From contig NZ_JAQFIL010000001.1 in the NCBI RefSeq assembly GCF_029504655.1, positions 3,787,001-3,851,000 of the forward strand: 64,000 nt of DNA, in the 5' to 3' direction. The position numbers were made by a program, and so were the translations under genes. The notes beneath the pieces were generated by a model. It made no database searches and was not told the DNA's origin. It saw only the letters and a list, made by a program, of their open reading frames with translations. Below, piece after piece: positions 38,405-47,296 of this stretch. Numbering within the stretch: position 1 is the stretch's first letter; the number at the start of each line of letters is the position of its first letter. The DNA is from Catalinimonas alkaloidigena. GTDB lineage: Bacteria > Bacteroidota > Bacteroidia > Cytophagales > Cyclobacteriaceae.

Positions 38405-40441
38405 ATGATTAAAAGAACTATTTTGTTTTGCTTTGTTGCGGTATGCCTGATACATATGTCTGTGCTGGCGCAGTTGGCTAAGCCCGTTTTTTCTTCCATG
38501 GATGTGTTTGAACTGGAGTGGGTCTCTTCTCCGCAAATTTCTCCTGACGGTAGCATGATCGTGTACGAAAGAAGAGGCTTTGACATCATGAAAGACCGCA
38601 AAACCTCCCGCCTCTGGCTGATGAGTGCCGACGGACAAACACATTACAAGCTTACCGAACAGGATGTAAACGAATCCAATCCAAGCTGGTCACCGGATGG
38701 TAGTCGTATCGCTTTTACCAGCACTACGGAGAATGGCTCAGAGATTTACCTGTATTGGCTGGAACATAACCGGCTTGCACGGCTCACCCAACTAGAACGC
38801 TCACCTTCTAATTTGTCATGGTCGCCCGATGGTACACAGCTGGCTTTTTCCATGCTGGTACCGGAGAAAGCCCCCATGCTGGTAAGCGCCCCTTCCAGGC
38901 CCAAAGGGGCCGAGTGGGCCGATCATCCTCGTGTCACTACCCGGCTAAAGCATGAATCGGATGGTTCCGGCTATATTGAACCGGGCTATCATCACTATTT
39001 CGTAATTCCCGCTGAAGGTGGTACTGCCCGGCAGATTACCCAGGGAAATCACATGCATAGAGACGAGCCAGTGTGGACCCAAGAGGGTGATGCCCTGATT
39101 TTTTCTTCCAATCTCAATGAAGAATGGGAATATGACTTCCGCAATTCTGAAATCTATAAAGTAAGTATCGCTGATGGTGAAGTAACAGCCCTCACAGACA
39201 GAAACGGACCAGATGAAAGCCCTGCACTATCACCCGATGGGGAGCAGATTCTTTATGTAGGCTTTGATGACAAGGTACAAACTTATCAGGTGAGCAAGGT
39301 GTATGTGATGGATGCTGATGGCTCCAACAAAAGAGAAGTTCCTGTTGAGCTGGACCGGAGCATATCCAATCCGGTATGGAGTGCGGATGGCAGAGGCTTT
39401 TATTTTCAGTATGATGACAAGGGAAATACCAAAATCGGTTTTGCCAGCCTTAATGGTAATATGAGTGAAGTCACTGGAAACCTGGGAGGCACATCCATCG
39501 GACGACCGTATGGCGGAGGCTCTTATTCGGTGTCTGAAAACGGTAATATCGTATTTACCCACACTACACCCTATCACCCTTCCGAGCTGGCAATGGTGAA
39601 AAGAGGTAGTGAGGCAGCACTACTCACACATCTCAATCAGGATCTGCTGGATTACCGCCAACTGGGCGAGGTGGAAGAAATCTGGTATAAGTCTAGCGTG
39701 GATGATCGTGATATACAGGGATGGATGGTGAAGCCTCCCTCTTTTGATCCCAGCAAAAAGTATCCGCTGCTGGTAGAAAATCACGGAGGCCCAATTTCCA
39801 ATTATGGAGATCGCTTTTCTCCCGAGATGCAACTGCTGGCTGCCGATGGCTATGTGGTTTTTTATCCTAACCCGCGGGGTAGTACCAGCTACGGAGAAGA
39901 GTTTGGCAACCTGCTTTACCATAACTATCCCGGTGATGACTATCATGATGTAATGAATGGGGTGGATGCCATGATTGAGCAGGGGTTTATTGCCGAGGAC
40001 AGCCTTTTTGTAACCGGAGGTAGCGCGGGAGGCATTATGTCGGCCTGGATCATTGGTAAAAACAATCGCTTCCGTGCTGCTGCGGTGGTCAAGCCGGTTA
40101 TGAACTGGATCAGCAAAACCCTAACTGCGGACAATTATTACGGCTATGCTAACTCCCGTTTTCCCGGTCAACCCTGGGAGAATATAGAGACTTACATGAA
40201 GTTATCTCCTGTCTCACTGGTCGGTAATATTGAAACACCTACCTTGGTGATGGTAGGTACAGCGGACTTGCGTACTCCGCTTTCGGAAGCCAAGCAGCTT
40301 TACCATGCGCTTAAAATCCGACAGGTAGAAACTGCGCTGGTAGAAATCCCCGGTTCTTACCATAACATCTCAAACCGTCCCAGTCAGTTGATCACTAAGA
40401 TTGATCATATTTTAGCCTGGTTTGATAAGTACAGGGAATAG
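38405..40441 (+). CDS. S9 family secreted prolyl oligopeptidase/dipeptidyl aminopeptidase
   Basis: The 678-residue enzyme has a signal peptide (MIKRTILFCFVAVCLIHMSV), then a WD40-like/TolB beta-propeller with repeated SPDGS blades (ISPDGSMIVYERRGFDI, WSPDGSRIAFTST, WSPDGTQLAFSM) over about residues 30-400, then the hydrolase domain: VENHGGP (oxyanion region), nucleophile S540 in VTGGSAGGIMS and a His in GSYHNIS near the end. It removes dipeptides or cleaves oligopeptides in the periplasm. It is a single-gene unit; the hairpin region precedes it. Confidence 0.92.
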   Translation: MIKRTILFCFVAVCLIHMSVLAQLAKPVFSSMDVFELEWVSSPQISPDGSMIVYERRGFDIMKDRKTSRLWLMSADGQTHYKLTEQDVNESNPSWSPDGSRIAFTSTTENGSEIYLYWLEHNRLARLTQLERSPSNLSWSPDGTQLAFSMLVPEKAPMLVSAPSRPKGAEWADHPRVTTRLKHESDGSGYIEPGYHHYFVIPAEGGTARQITQGNHMHRDEPVWTQEGDALIFSSNLNEEWEYDFRNSEIYKVSIADGEVTALTDRNGPDESPALSPDGEQILYVGFDDKVQTYQVSKVYVMDADGSNKREVPVELDRSISNPVWSADGRGFYFQYDDKGNTKIGFASLNGNMSEVTGNLGGTSIGRPYGGGSYSVSENGNIVFTHTTPYHPSELAMVKRGSEAALLTHLNQDLLDYRQLGEVEEIWYKSSVDDRDIQGWMVKPPSFDPSKKYPLLVENHGGPISNYGDRFSPEMQLLAADGYVVFYPNPRGSTSYGEEFGNLLYHNYPGDDYHDVMNGVDAMIEQGFIAEDSLFVTGGSAGGIMSAWIIGKNNRFRAAAVVKPVMNWISKTLTADNYYGYANSRFPGQPWENIETYMKLSPVSLVGNIETPTLVMVGTADLRTPLSEAKQLYHALKIRQVETALVEIPGSYHNISNRPSQLITKIDHILAWFDKYRE

Positions 40442-40502
40442 TGAACCAAAATATCCCACCAGGAGTAAGAATCTGATTTAAATTATTGCTAATAAAAAAA
40501 AA

Positions 40503-40540
40503 TTCGGTGAGCAATGGTGCATTCCAAATTGCTCACCGAA
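40503..40540 (-). terminator. Intrinsic terminator, mainly for the minus-strand gene at 40548
   Basis: TTCGGTGAGCAAT (40503-40515) and ATTGCTCACCGAA (40528-40540) form a perfect 13-bp stem with a 12-base loop. On the minus strand it is followed by a nine-base T run (the A-run at 40494-40502 on the given strand). It separates the S9 peptidase from the convergent gene and may serve both. Confidence 0.8.
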
Positions 40541-40547
40541 ATAGGTT

Positions 40548-41111
40548 TTAAGAATGACCCACACTATTTGAAAGTCCTGACCTAACCCTTGTGCTCAGGC
40601 CTAATGAACGTTGCAGCAATTGCTGCATCATATGATAGGCTTTGCTAAAGCGGTAAGGTGGAAAATCAAAACGAAGGATAAATTCTGAGGGTTTACTTTC
40701 TTTGATTAGCATCCCCCCCTCAAAATCAAAATCCAGATATGGAATGTCATGTATTGATTTTTCGCTCCGGTCACAGTGAAACCAAGTGCCTCCTGAGGAC
40801 TCCAAATACAGCCTCAGGCTACTGTAGCTACCCGGCTCTAACATTGATAACAATTTGGAGCTAAGGAATTTTCCTGTAAAAAGCCCGCTTATCTTCAGCG
40901 AATAGGGTCCTGATACCTCCTGAATATGATGTTCAGTACCATCCTCAGCTATAGCGGTAATCCGGGTGAGGTTTAGCTCCATTTCGGATATATCATTATG
41001 TGAAGCAGTGGAACTGGTTAATACAAGCTCCTGGGTGAGTCTGTCCCTTTCATAACTTTGATACATTCCTACCGGAAGCATTGAATACGATAGATAATTT
41101 ACTCTTTTCAT
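40548..41111 (-). CDS. Hypothetical protein, possibly DUF4382-like
   Basis: A 187-residue protein of mixed sequence. The middle part (LTRITAIAEDGTEHHIQEVS, then the beta-rich segment ending SLRLYLESSGG) recalls the DUF4382 fold, where a similar strand pattern precedes a Gly-rich turn, but the match is weak and the protein lacks the usual lipoprotein signal. The last 50 residues are basic and Ser/Arg-rich. Function is not assignable. The strong hairpin at its 3' end supports a real transcript. Confidence 0.4.
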   Translation of the reverse strand: MKRVNYLSYSMLPVGMYQSYERDRLTQELVLTSSTASHNDISEMELNLTRITAIAEDGTEHHIQEVSGPYSLKISGLFTGKFLSSKLLSMLEPGSYSSLRLYLESSGGTWFHCDRSEKSIHDIPYLDFDFEGGMLIKESKPSEFILRFDFPPYRFSKAYHMMQQLLQRSLGLSTRVRSGLSNSVGHS

Positions 41112-41826
41112 GGTTTTACTCTTTGTGAATTATTCTGTGAAGCCTGATTTTACGCAACTCTAATTATAATGTTGCCAAAAAACAAGCATATTTAATATCA
41201 CTCCATTCAATAATTATACCCTTTTTGTATTAATAATTTAACGTTACAGGCATTTCATTATTAAACAAACTATTTTATTGATCTGGGGATTACCTCACTA
41301 TGGATACTTGTAGGAATTATTGCAAAATCACTTGTTCAAAAATTGATTTCAGCACTTTCTTACCCATGAAACTGACCGCTGATGGTAAATTCCTCAACCA
41401 CGGCTAGCATGCTTTTACACTCCCATCTTTATAGTTGCATTACACAAAATGAGCAATGGAGCGGTAGAATGCTGCTTTGTTACAGAAAGTATCCCTTCCT
41501 CCTGGCGCTTGTTTTATTAGATACAACTATGTTGAGTATTGTCGTGTTTTTCCCCAGAAAAAATGCACAAGACATTTATCTACAGGTAGATTAAGCGCAT
41601 TCTTAAACTGACACCGTCAGATATTCCTGATAAACATTATTTGTTAGCATCAATGAACTTGGCTAAAAGTATAGCAATGCACATATCACGCTTAATATTT
41701 GATTCATAGCCTTATTTGTTGCAGCAATTATGATCAGCTATCCTTTATCCTTATTTATTTTTTATATGCACAAAGTATGAAATCACAAAAGCTTGTTAAA
41801 AACCCAAAAGTCTTATGACTTGCCTC
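41112..41826. other. AT-rich intergenic region
   Basis: About 715 bases. A plus-strand open frame at 41382-41594 has a hydrophobic stretch (YPFLLALVLLDTT) that superficially resembles a receptor signal peptide followed by AQDIYLQVD, but nothing continues in any frame, so a gene is not supportable. The rest contains no repeat or RNA gene that I can identify. Confidence 0.3.
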
Positions 41827-42717
41827 TTAATTTTGCTGAACTTCAGGGAGTATCTGTAAATAAGACTGCCATTTAGATTTAGCAAAAAAACCAATAAGCA
41901 GATGGTACAATGCGAATAGCTCCAGGGCAAAAGGCAGATAACCCAGGTAGCCCAACAAGGGCATCTCAAATACATGCCAGAAATCAACATAGGGTACGGT
42001 ATAGTACCACTTTGGACTGGAATAAATGTTCCACAACTCCCAGAAGAAACCGCAGATCAGTGAGGCCACCCAGAGTGCTATCACCTCCTTCCAATCGCCC
42101 CGGCCAGTATGCTGAATCAGTGTTCTATGCCCTAAAATATTGTTCAGTGGGTCTAAAATCAGGTAGAGTGACATCCATATGAATGCCGCCGAGTATTGCG
42201 GATATATAAAAAGACAGGCAAACATAAGCAGGCCCAGTGTCAGCATGATAAGCCTGCTTGATCGACTATTTCCAATCCGTGGACCTGAAGCCATATTTTG
42301 AATCCAGCGAAAGCTACCCATCCACTCTGATGTACCAAATATCGCCGGGATTACAGTGGAGAAGCTCATGCTCGCGTATAAAAAATAGGCTACATCTGTA
42401 AATTCCTCTCTATGCGTATAATGCCAGTATTGGGCTTTTTCGTTGAGTAATTCAAACAGCCACCAGGCCGGTGCTGAGACGATGAACAAAGAAAAGTAAG
42501 CCAGCAGGTTACGGCTGATCAATGAATTTCCTTTTCGCATATAGGTGAGTGCATCAATGGAAAGGCAGTAACCCAGCCATAAAGGAAAGAATCCTATATG
42601 CGTCCGTAAGCCTTCTAAATGCCAGTTGAGATACCAGAAAACCAATACAAACAACAATCCTACCCACCCCCACCATGGAAATTTATTTTTTCCTCTTAAG
42701 TCTTTATTTTGAGCCAT
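41827..42717 (-). CDS. Multi-pass membrane protein, unknown function
   Basis: A 296-residue protein with seven or eight membrane helices and conserved-looking Trp-rich motifs: SAPAWWLFELLNEKAQYWHY, then FWELWNIYSSPKWYYTVPYV and FEMPLLGYLGYLPFALEL. The repeated WxLFE and FWELWN half-motifs suggest an internal duplication of two similar four-helix units. The pattern looks like a conserved enzyme or carotenoid-type membrane protein more than a transporter, but I do not recognise the family. It is monocistronic. Confidence 0.5.
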   Translation of the reverse strand: MAQNKDLRGKNKFPWWGWVGLLFVLVFWYLNWHLEGLRTHIGFFPLWLGYCLSIDALTYMRKGNSLISRNLLAYFSLFIVSAPAWWLFELLNEKAQYWHYTHREEFTDVAYFLYASMSFSTVIPAIFGTSEWMGSFRWIQNMASGPRIGNSRSSRLIMLTLGLLMFACLFIYPQYSAAFIWMSLYLILDPLNNILGHRTLIQHTGRGDWKEVIALWVASLICGFFWELWNIYSSPKWYYTVPYVDFWHVFEMPLLGYLGYLPFALELFALYHLLIGFFAKSKWQSYLQILPEVQQN

Positions 42718-42821
42718 GCTATCAAATAAAATACAATCGTTTGGTAATATTTTGACCCAACCATCATCGGGATAAAGTTACTTTCACAATCAAAGCTTTC
42801 TAGAATTATGCGTCAATTTTT

Positions 42822-44162
42822 TCATACTTCAGGTAGTTTCCAGGGTGCAGCGTAATGAGCTCTGGTCAGTTTTTCAGCTTCTTTGTTCTGCAAAATCGTA
42901 TTTGCTTCCTCATCCCAAAATACTTTCTTGCCAGTCCGGTATGAGATATTTCCTAACTGGGCATTAATTGCTGCCGCCCTTCCCATTTCTATGGTACAGT
43001 TTGGCTGCTGACGACTTTTTATGCATTCCAGAAAGTTTAGGGTATGTGCGCCCAGGCCATTACCATTACTTTTCTGAACAGGCATAGCGTCGGTCATATA
43101 CTTAGCATGCTCAATCTCCGGCAGTACTTCCCATTGTTTTCTGTCTATCACCAAAGTAGCGTCTGTCCCTACAAATGCAACCCCCGGCTCACTACGATTA
43201 TACGGGCCTACGGCTGTACCCATGGTCTGTTCCCAGAACATGGAAAAATCCCCAAAATCATAAACCACCTGCAGTGTATCAGGGGTTTCATAGGCACTAT
43301 CAGGAAAGGCGTAATTTCCGCCTACAGCAGATACCGAAATAGGCGTGGCGACTTTCATACCGGCCAAAGCCATATCTATCATATGGACACCCCAATCGGT
43401 CATCAGCCCTCCGGCATAATCCCAGAAGTAGCGAAAGCTGCCATGAAAACGATTGGGATTGAAAGGCCTGTCGGGCGCAGGTCCCAACCACATTTTATAA
43501 TCCACACCTTCAGGGACAGGCTCGTTTGGTTTTACTGGAAAACTTCTGCCATAGCCAGTACAGGCCCAGGTTTTTACCGTTCGGATTTTACCTATTTTTC
43601 CCGAATGAAGATATTCCAGCGCATTATTCCAATGAAGATCACTACGCTGCCACTGCCCTACCTGAACCACCCTGTTGTAGCGTTTTGCCGCAGCAACCAT
43701 CAGCTCACATTCCTCAATGGAATTAGCAATAGGTTTCTCCACATACACATCTTTGCCAGATTCACAGGCATGTACCATCTGCAAGCAGTGCCAATGATCA
43801 GGGGTACCAATGATGACTGCATCAATTTCTTTGTTATCCAGTAGCTTTCTGTAGTCAGTATATAGCTCAGTTTTGTCACCATATTTCGCTTCCAAATCCC
43901 CTGCCCTCTTGTTGAGTACATTTTGATCTACATCACAAAGGGCGATACACTTTACTCCTTCGTGGCTGCGCATGGTGTTAAGGTTATGAAACCCCATGCC
44001 GTTACACCCTATCAGCCCTATCCTGATTGTATCATTAGCGGAGGTAGAGAAGCGATTGCTTGACGTTGATTGAGGTTGTCCGTATGTGTTTTCGCCCACC
44101 AGTCCTATACCGTAAGTAGCTAAAAGGGTGTTTTGCAAAAATTTTCTTCTACTAGGATTCAT
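42822..44162 (-). CDS. Tat-exported Gfo/Idh/MocA family oxidoreductase
   Basis: A 446-residue protein with a Tat signal (PSRRKFLQNTLLATYG), a Rossmann motif (IRIGLIGCNGMGFHNL), the IIGTPDHWHCLQMV strand and the EKPIANS motif where the Lys is catalytic, followed by the C-terminal alpha/beta domain with the LMTDWGVHMIDMAL segment. Members oxidise sugars or cyclitols using NAD(P), and exported members in Bacteroidota belong to glycoside and 3-keto-sugar pathways. A role alongside the isomerase at 27.7 kb is possible but not shown. Confidence 0.9.
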   Translation of the reverse strand: MNPSRRKFLQNTLLATYGIGLVGENTYGQPQSTSSNRFSTSANDTIRIGLIGCNGMGFHNLNTMRSHEGVKCIALCDVDQNVLNKRAGDLEAKYGDKTELYTDYRKLLDNKEIDAVIIGTPDHWHCLQMVHACESGKDVYVEKPIANSIEECELMVAAAKRYNRVVQVGQWQRSDLHWNNALEYLHSGKIGKIRTVKTWACTGYGRSFPVKPNEPVPEGVDYKMWLGPAPDRPFNPNRFHGSFRYFWDYAGGLMTDWGVHMIDMALAGMKVATPISVSAVGGNYAFPDSAYETPDTLQVVYDFGDFSMFWEQTMGTAVGPYNRSEPGVAFVGTDATLVIDRKQWEVLPEIEHAKYMTDAMPVQKSNGNGLGAHTLNFLECIKSRQQPNCTIEMGRAAAINAQLGNISYRTGKKVFWDEEANTILQNKEAEKLTRAHYAAPWKLPEV

Positions 44163-44507
44163 GCTGTTATTGTTGTATCAGTTTAATGGAAATGAAAAGC
44201 ATCTTTAAGCTAAAAAAAAAGATGTGAAATGAATCAGTTTTGATTATAATTTCAGTCTTTTTTCCTATGCATCTGCGCTTTATACTCAATTTATTTTCCT
44301 GAGGGCAGGAAGCGGAGCGAAGTATGCAGATGGATTAAACTGAAGGAATTTTAGAATATTTTGAACTCTAAAAAGAGACTGTTTTCTGTTGAAGTTATCA
44401 ACCTCAAAAATTCAACTTAGACTGTCTCTAATTAGCCATGATATATTTATTAGCAGATAAATTTTGGTATATTAGAGAGAACTATAAAACTACATAACAC
44501 TAAAAAT
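44163..44507. other. Divergent promoter region with a 56-base imperfect palindrome
   Basis: Between the Gfo/Idh/MocA gene and the second molybdenum hydroxylase operon. It contains, at 44374-44429, a long imperfect palindrome whose ends are AGAGAC and GTCTCT and whose inner arms are TTGAA and TTCAA. This could be a regulator-binding site, a short mobile element, or a structured leader. Confidence 0.4.
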
Positions 44508-44969
44508 ATGGCTGCTTTTACTATCAAAGTGAATGGAAAACAGCATCAGCTTGATGTTGAGCCGGATACCCCTGTTCTTTGGGTACTCCGCGACCACCTG
44601 GATATGGTGGGGACCAAATACGGCTGTGGTATTGCGCAATGCGGCGCATGCACTGTACATTTCAATGGTACTGCTGTCCGTTCCTGCTCCCTGCCTATCA
44701 GTAGCGTAGGAAGTTCCGAAATTACTACAATTGAAGGGCTATCCGAAGATGCTACGCATGCGGTACAGGCCGCCTGGCTGGAGCATGATGTACCTCAGTG
44801 TGGTTATTGTCAGGCCGGCCAGATTATGAATGCGGCATCTTTGCTGGCTAAGAACCCTAGCCCAAGCGATAAGGAAATTGAAGATGCGATGGACGGTAAC
44901 TTATGCAGATGCGGCACTTATCTGCGCATCAAGGCGGCTATCAAGACTGCTTCTCAAAAGATGAATTAA
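44508..44969 (+). CDS. 2Fe-2S subunit of molybdenum hydroxylase, second copy
   Basis: The 153-residue protein shows the ferredoxin motif [13 protein letters not shown] and the second cluster motifs [11 protein letters not shown] and NLCRCGTY. It is a paralogue of the 2Fe-2S protein at 23.8-24.3 kb, with many identical positions (for example LPIS and EITTIEGLS). It starts the operon with the large subunit 19 bases downstream and transfers electrons from the molybdenum site. It has no signal peptide and probably hitchhikes on the exported large subunit. Confidence 0.92.
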   Translation: MAAFTIKVNGKQHQLDVEPDTPVLWVLRDHLDMVGTKYGCGIAQCGACTVHFNGTAVRSCSLPISSVGSSEITTIEGLSEDATHAVQAAWLEHDVPQCGYCQAGQIMNAASLLAKNPSPSDKEIEDAMDGNLCRCGTYLRIKAAIKTASQKMN

Positions 44970-44988
44970 CACTTTTAATGAAAGAATC

Positions 44989-47181
44989 ATGACTTTAATC
45001 AAGACAAAATTTAATAGAAGATCTTTTCTTAAAGTGTCATCTGCTGCTGGTGGTGGCATGCTCTTAGGCTTCAACTGGTTAGCATCTGCCAAACCCGTAG
45101 CTAATGCATTGGATGCAGTGCCCAATGAATGGTTTGATGTCAATGCTTTCATCAAGATCGGAGAGAATGGGCTGGTAACCATTATGTCGCCTAATCCTGA
45201 GATTGGTCAGAACGTTAAGACAGCCATGCCCATGATTGTAGCTGAAGAACTGGATGTGGACTGGAACAATGTGGTAGTAGAACAAGCACCGCTGGATACT
45301 GAGAAGTTCACCCGCCAGCTTGCTGGAGGTAGTCAATCCATTCGTCAGGGATGGCAAAGCCTGAGAATGGCAGGTGCCGCAGCCCGTCGTATTCTGATGG
45401 AAGCTGCCGCTCAGGAGTGGAAAGTACCGCTCAGCGAGCTGAGCACCTCCAAAGGCATGATCAAGCACGCCAAGTCGGGCAAATCTATCAGCTATGGAGA
45501 TGTAGCTACCCAAGCATCCAGTATAGAAGTACCCGAAGAAATTGAGCTGAAAGATCCAAAAGACTTCAAGCTGATCGGTAAAGCAACCAAAAATGTTGAC
45601 GCAAAAAAAATTGTGAGCGGGCAACCCCTCTTTGGCCTGGATTATAAAAAAGAAGGCATGCTGATTGCCATGATCACGCATCCTCCGGCTTTTGGGATGA
45701 AGATCAAATCAATGGACGCCAGCAAAGCGAAAGCGATGCCGGGTATCAAAGATGTATTTACCGTACAAACGGCACCGCCCGAGCAGACCTGGTCCGATAT
45801 CAATGCTTTCCCTGAACTAGTAGCCGTCGTGGGAGATTCTACCTGGCAGGTAATGAAAGCCAAAAAGGCACTGAATATCAGCTGGGAAGCAGCAACCCCA
45901 GCTGAAAGCACCGAGGAATACAGAGCAGCCCTGGACAAAGCGGTAGAAACCGCTCCTGAAGAAGCTTCACGCAAAGATGGTGATCCTGAGACAGCTTTTG
46001 CCAACGCAGAAAAAGTAATAGAGAAATCATTTGAAGCTCCGTTTCTGCCGCATAATACCATGGAGCCTATGAACTTTTTTGCCCATGTTACTGCCGATAA
46101 AGCTGAGTTGGTCGGCCCGATACAGACTCCGGAAAACATGCGGAAAAGTGTTTCCAGTTTGTTAGGCATGCCCGAAGAAAAGATCACAGTAGATATGACC
46201 AGGATGGGCGGAGGTTTTGGCAGAAGGTTGTATGGTAATTTTGGCCTTGAAGCTGCTGCTATTTCCAAAAAAGCCAAAGCTCCTATCAAACTCATATATA
46301 CCCGTGAAGACGATATGACACAGGGGACTTACCGTCCTGCCTACAAAATGAAATACCGCGCTGCGCTGGACAAGAATAATGAATTGATTGGCTTTCACGT
46401 AAGAGGAGCGGGTATTCATGGCGGCCCGGTATTTGCCAACCGCTTTCCTGCCGGAACTGTGAGCAACTACCTGGCAGAGAATGTGGAGGTTTCATCTAAT
46501 ATATCCACCGGTGCATGGAGAGCCCCCCGCTCAAATTTTGTCGCCGGAGCGGAACAGTCCTTTATGGACGAAGTAGCAGAAGCTGCCGGTAAAGACCCTA
46601 TAGCATTCAGGCTGGAATTGTTTGACAAGGCTATAAAGAACCCTATTGGTGAAGATAACGATTACGATCCTGAGCGCTACGCTGGTGTGCTGAAGCTGGT
46701 CAAAGAGAAATCGGGCTGGGGTGAAGATATGCCGGGCGTATATCGTGGTGTATCCGCTTATTATTGCCATAATTCTTATGTAGCTCAGGTGGTAGACATG
46801 ATTATGAGTGATGGTAAGCCTAAAGTGAAGAAGGTCTGGTGTGCGGTTGATTGTGGTATTGTTGTCAACCCCGAAGGGGCACGCAACCAGGTGGAAGGTG
46901 GAATAGTAGATGGTATTGGCCATGCCATGTACGGAGCCATCACCTTCAAGAATGGTGTTGCCCAACAGCAAAACTTCAACAAATACCGCCTGATCAGAAA
47001 TAGTGAAGCGCCTACTGAAGTAGAAACTTTTTTTGTGGATAATGGTATTGACCCCACAGGCTTAGGAGAGCCTTCTTTACCTCCTATCATAGCTGCTTTG
47101 GCCAATGCTTTATATAAAGCCACCGGACAACGTATGTACAGCCAGCCTTATATTGAAGAAGGCGACAAAGTAGTAGGTTAA
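44989..47181 (+). CDS. Molybdenum hydroxylase large subunit, second copy
   Basis: A 730-residue IorB-type molybdenum subunit with a Tat signal (FNRRSFLKVSSAAGGG), the molybdopterin motifs PEIGQNVKTAMPMIVAEELD, RMGGGFGRRLYGNFGLEAA and the catalytic Glu in GLGEPSLPP near the C-terminus. It is paralogous to the enzyme at 21.6-23.8 kb, but its Gly-rich loop (GGGFGRR in place of GGGLGRR) and surroundings differ enough to suggest another substrate. It ends at an intrinsic terminator. No FAD subunit, XdhC or cofactor gene is in the window. Confidence 0.9.
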   Translation: MTLIKTKFNRRSFLKVSSAAGGGMLLGFNWLASAKPVANALDAVPNEWFDVNAFIKIGENGLVTIMSPNPEIGQNVKTAMPMIVAEELDVDWNNVVVEQAPLDTEKFTRQLAGGSQSIRQGWQSLRMAGAAARRILMEAAAQEWKVPLSELSTSKGMIKHAKSGKSISYGDVATQASSIEVPEEIELKDPKDFKLIGKATKNVDAKKIVSGQPLFGLDYKKEGMLIAMITHPPAFGMKIKSMDASKAKAMPGIKDVFTVQTAPPEQTWSDINAFPELVAVVGDSTWQVMKAKKALNISWEAATPAESTEEYRAALDKAVETAPEEASRKDGDPETAFANAEKVIEKSFEAPFLPHNTMEPMNFFAHVTADKAELVGPIQTPENMRKSVSSLLGMPEEKITVDMTRMGGGFGRRLYGNFGLEAAAISKKAKAPIKLIYTREDDMTQGTYRPAYKMKYRAALDKNNELIGFHVRGAGIHGGPVFANRFPAGTVSNYLAENVEVSSNISTGAWRAPRSNFVAGAEQSFMDEVAEAAGKDPIAFRLELFDKAIKNPIGEDNDYDPERYAGVLKLVKEKSGWGEDMPGVYRGVSAYYCHNSYVAQVVDMIMSDGKPKVKKVWCAVDCGIVVNPEGARNQVEGGIVDGIGHAMYGAITFKNGVAQQQNFNKYRLIRNSEAPTEVETFFVDNGIDPTGLGEPSLPPIIAALANALYKATGQRMYSQPYIEEGDKVVG

Positions 47182-47200
47182 ACACTAATCTTAACATTAA

Positions 47201-47238
47201 AAAGACCAGCTTCTATTGAAGTAGCTGGTCTTTTTTTT
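47201..47238 (+). terminator. Intrinsic terminator after the second molybdenum hydroxylase operon
   Basis: AAAGACCAGCT (47201-47211) and AGCTGGTCTTT (47223-47233) form an 11-bp stem around an 11-base loop, followed by a T-run to 47238. It ends the plus-strand operon 20 bases after the stop codon. Confidence 0.9.
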
Positions 47239-47296
47239 GTTTATGAAATGTCAAAAATCTGCATACTACAGATCTATTAACTGATTTTGATAGAAT

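Noticed and set aside
41382..41594. 70-codon plus-strand frame with a hydrophobic stretch and an AQDIYLQVD-like end
   Set aside because: It resembles the start of a receptor, but no continuation was found in any frame, so neither a gene nor a relic can be supported.
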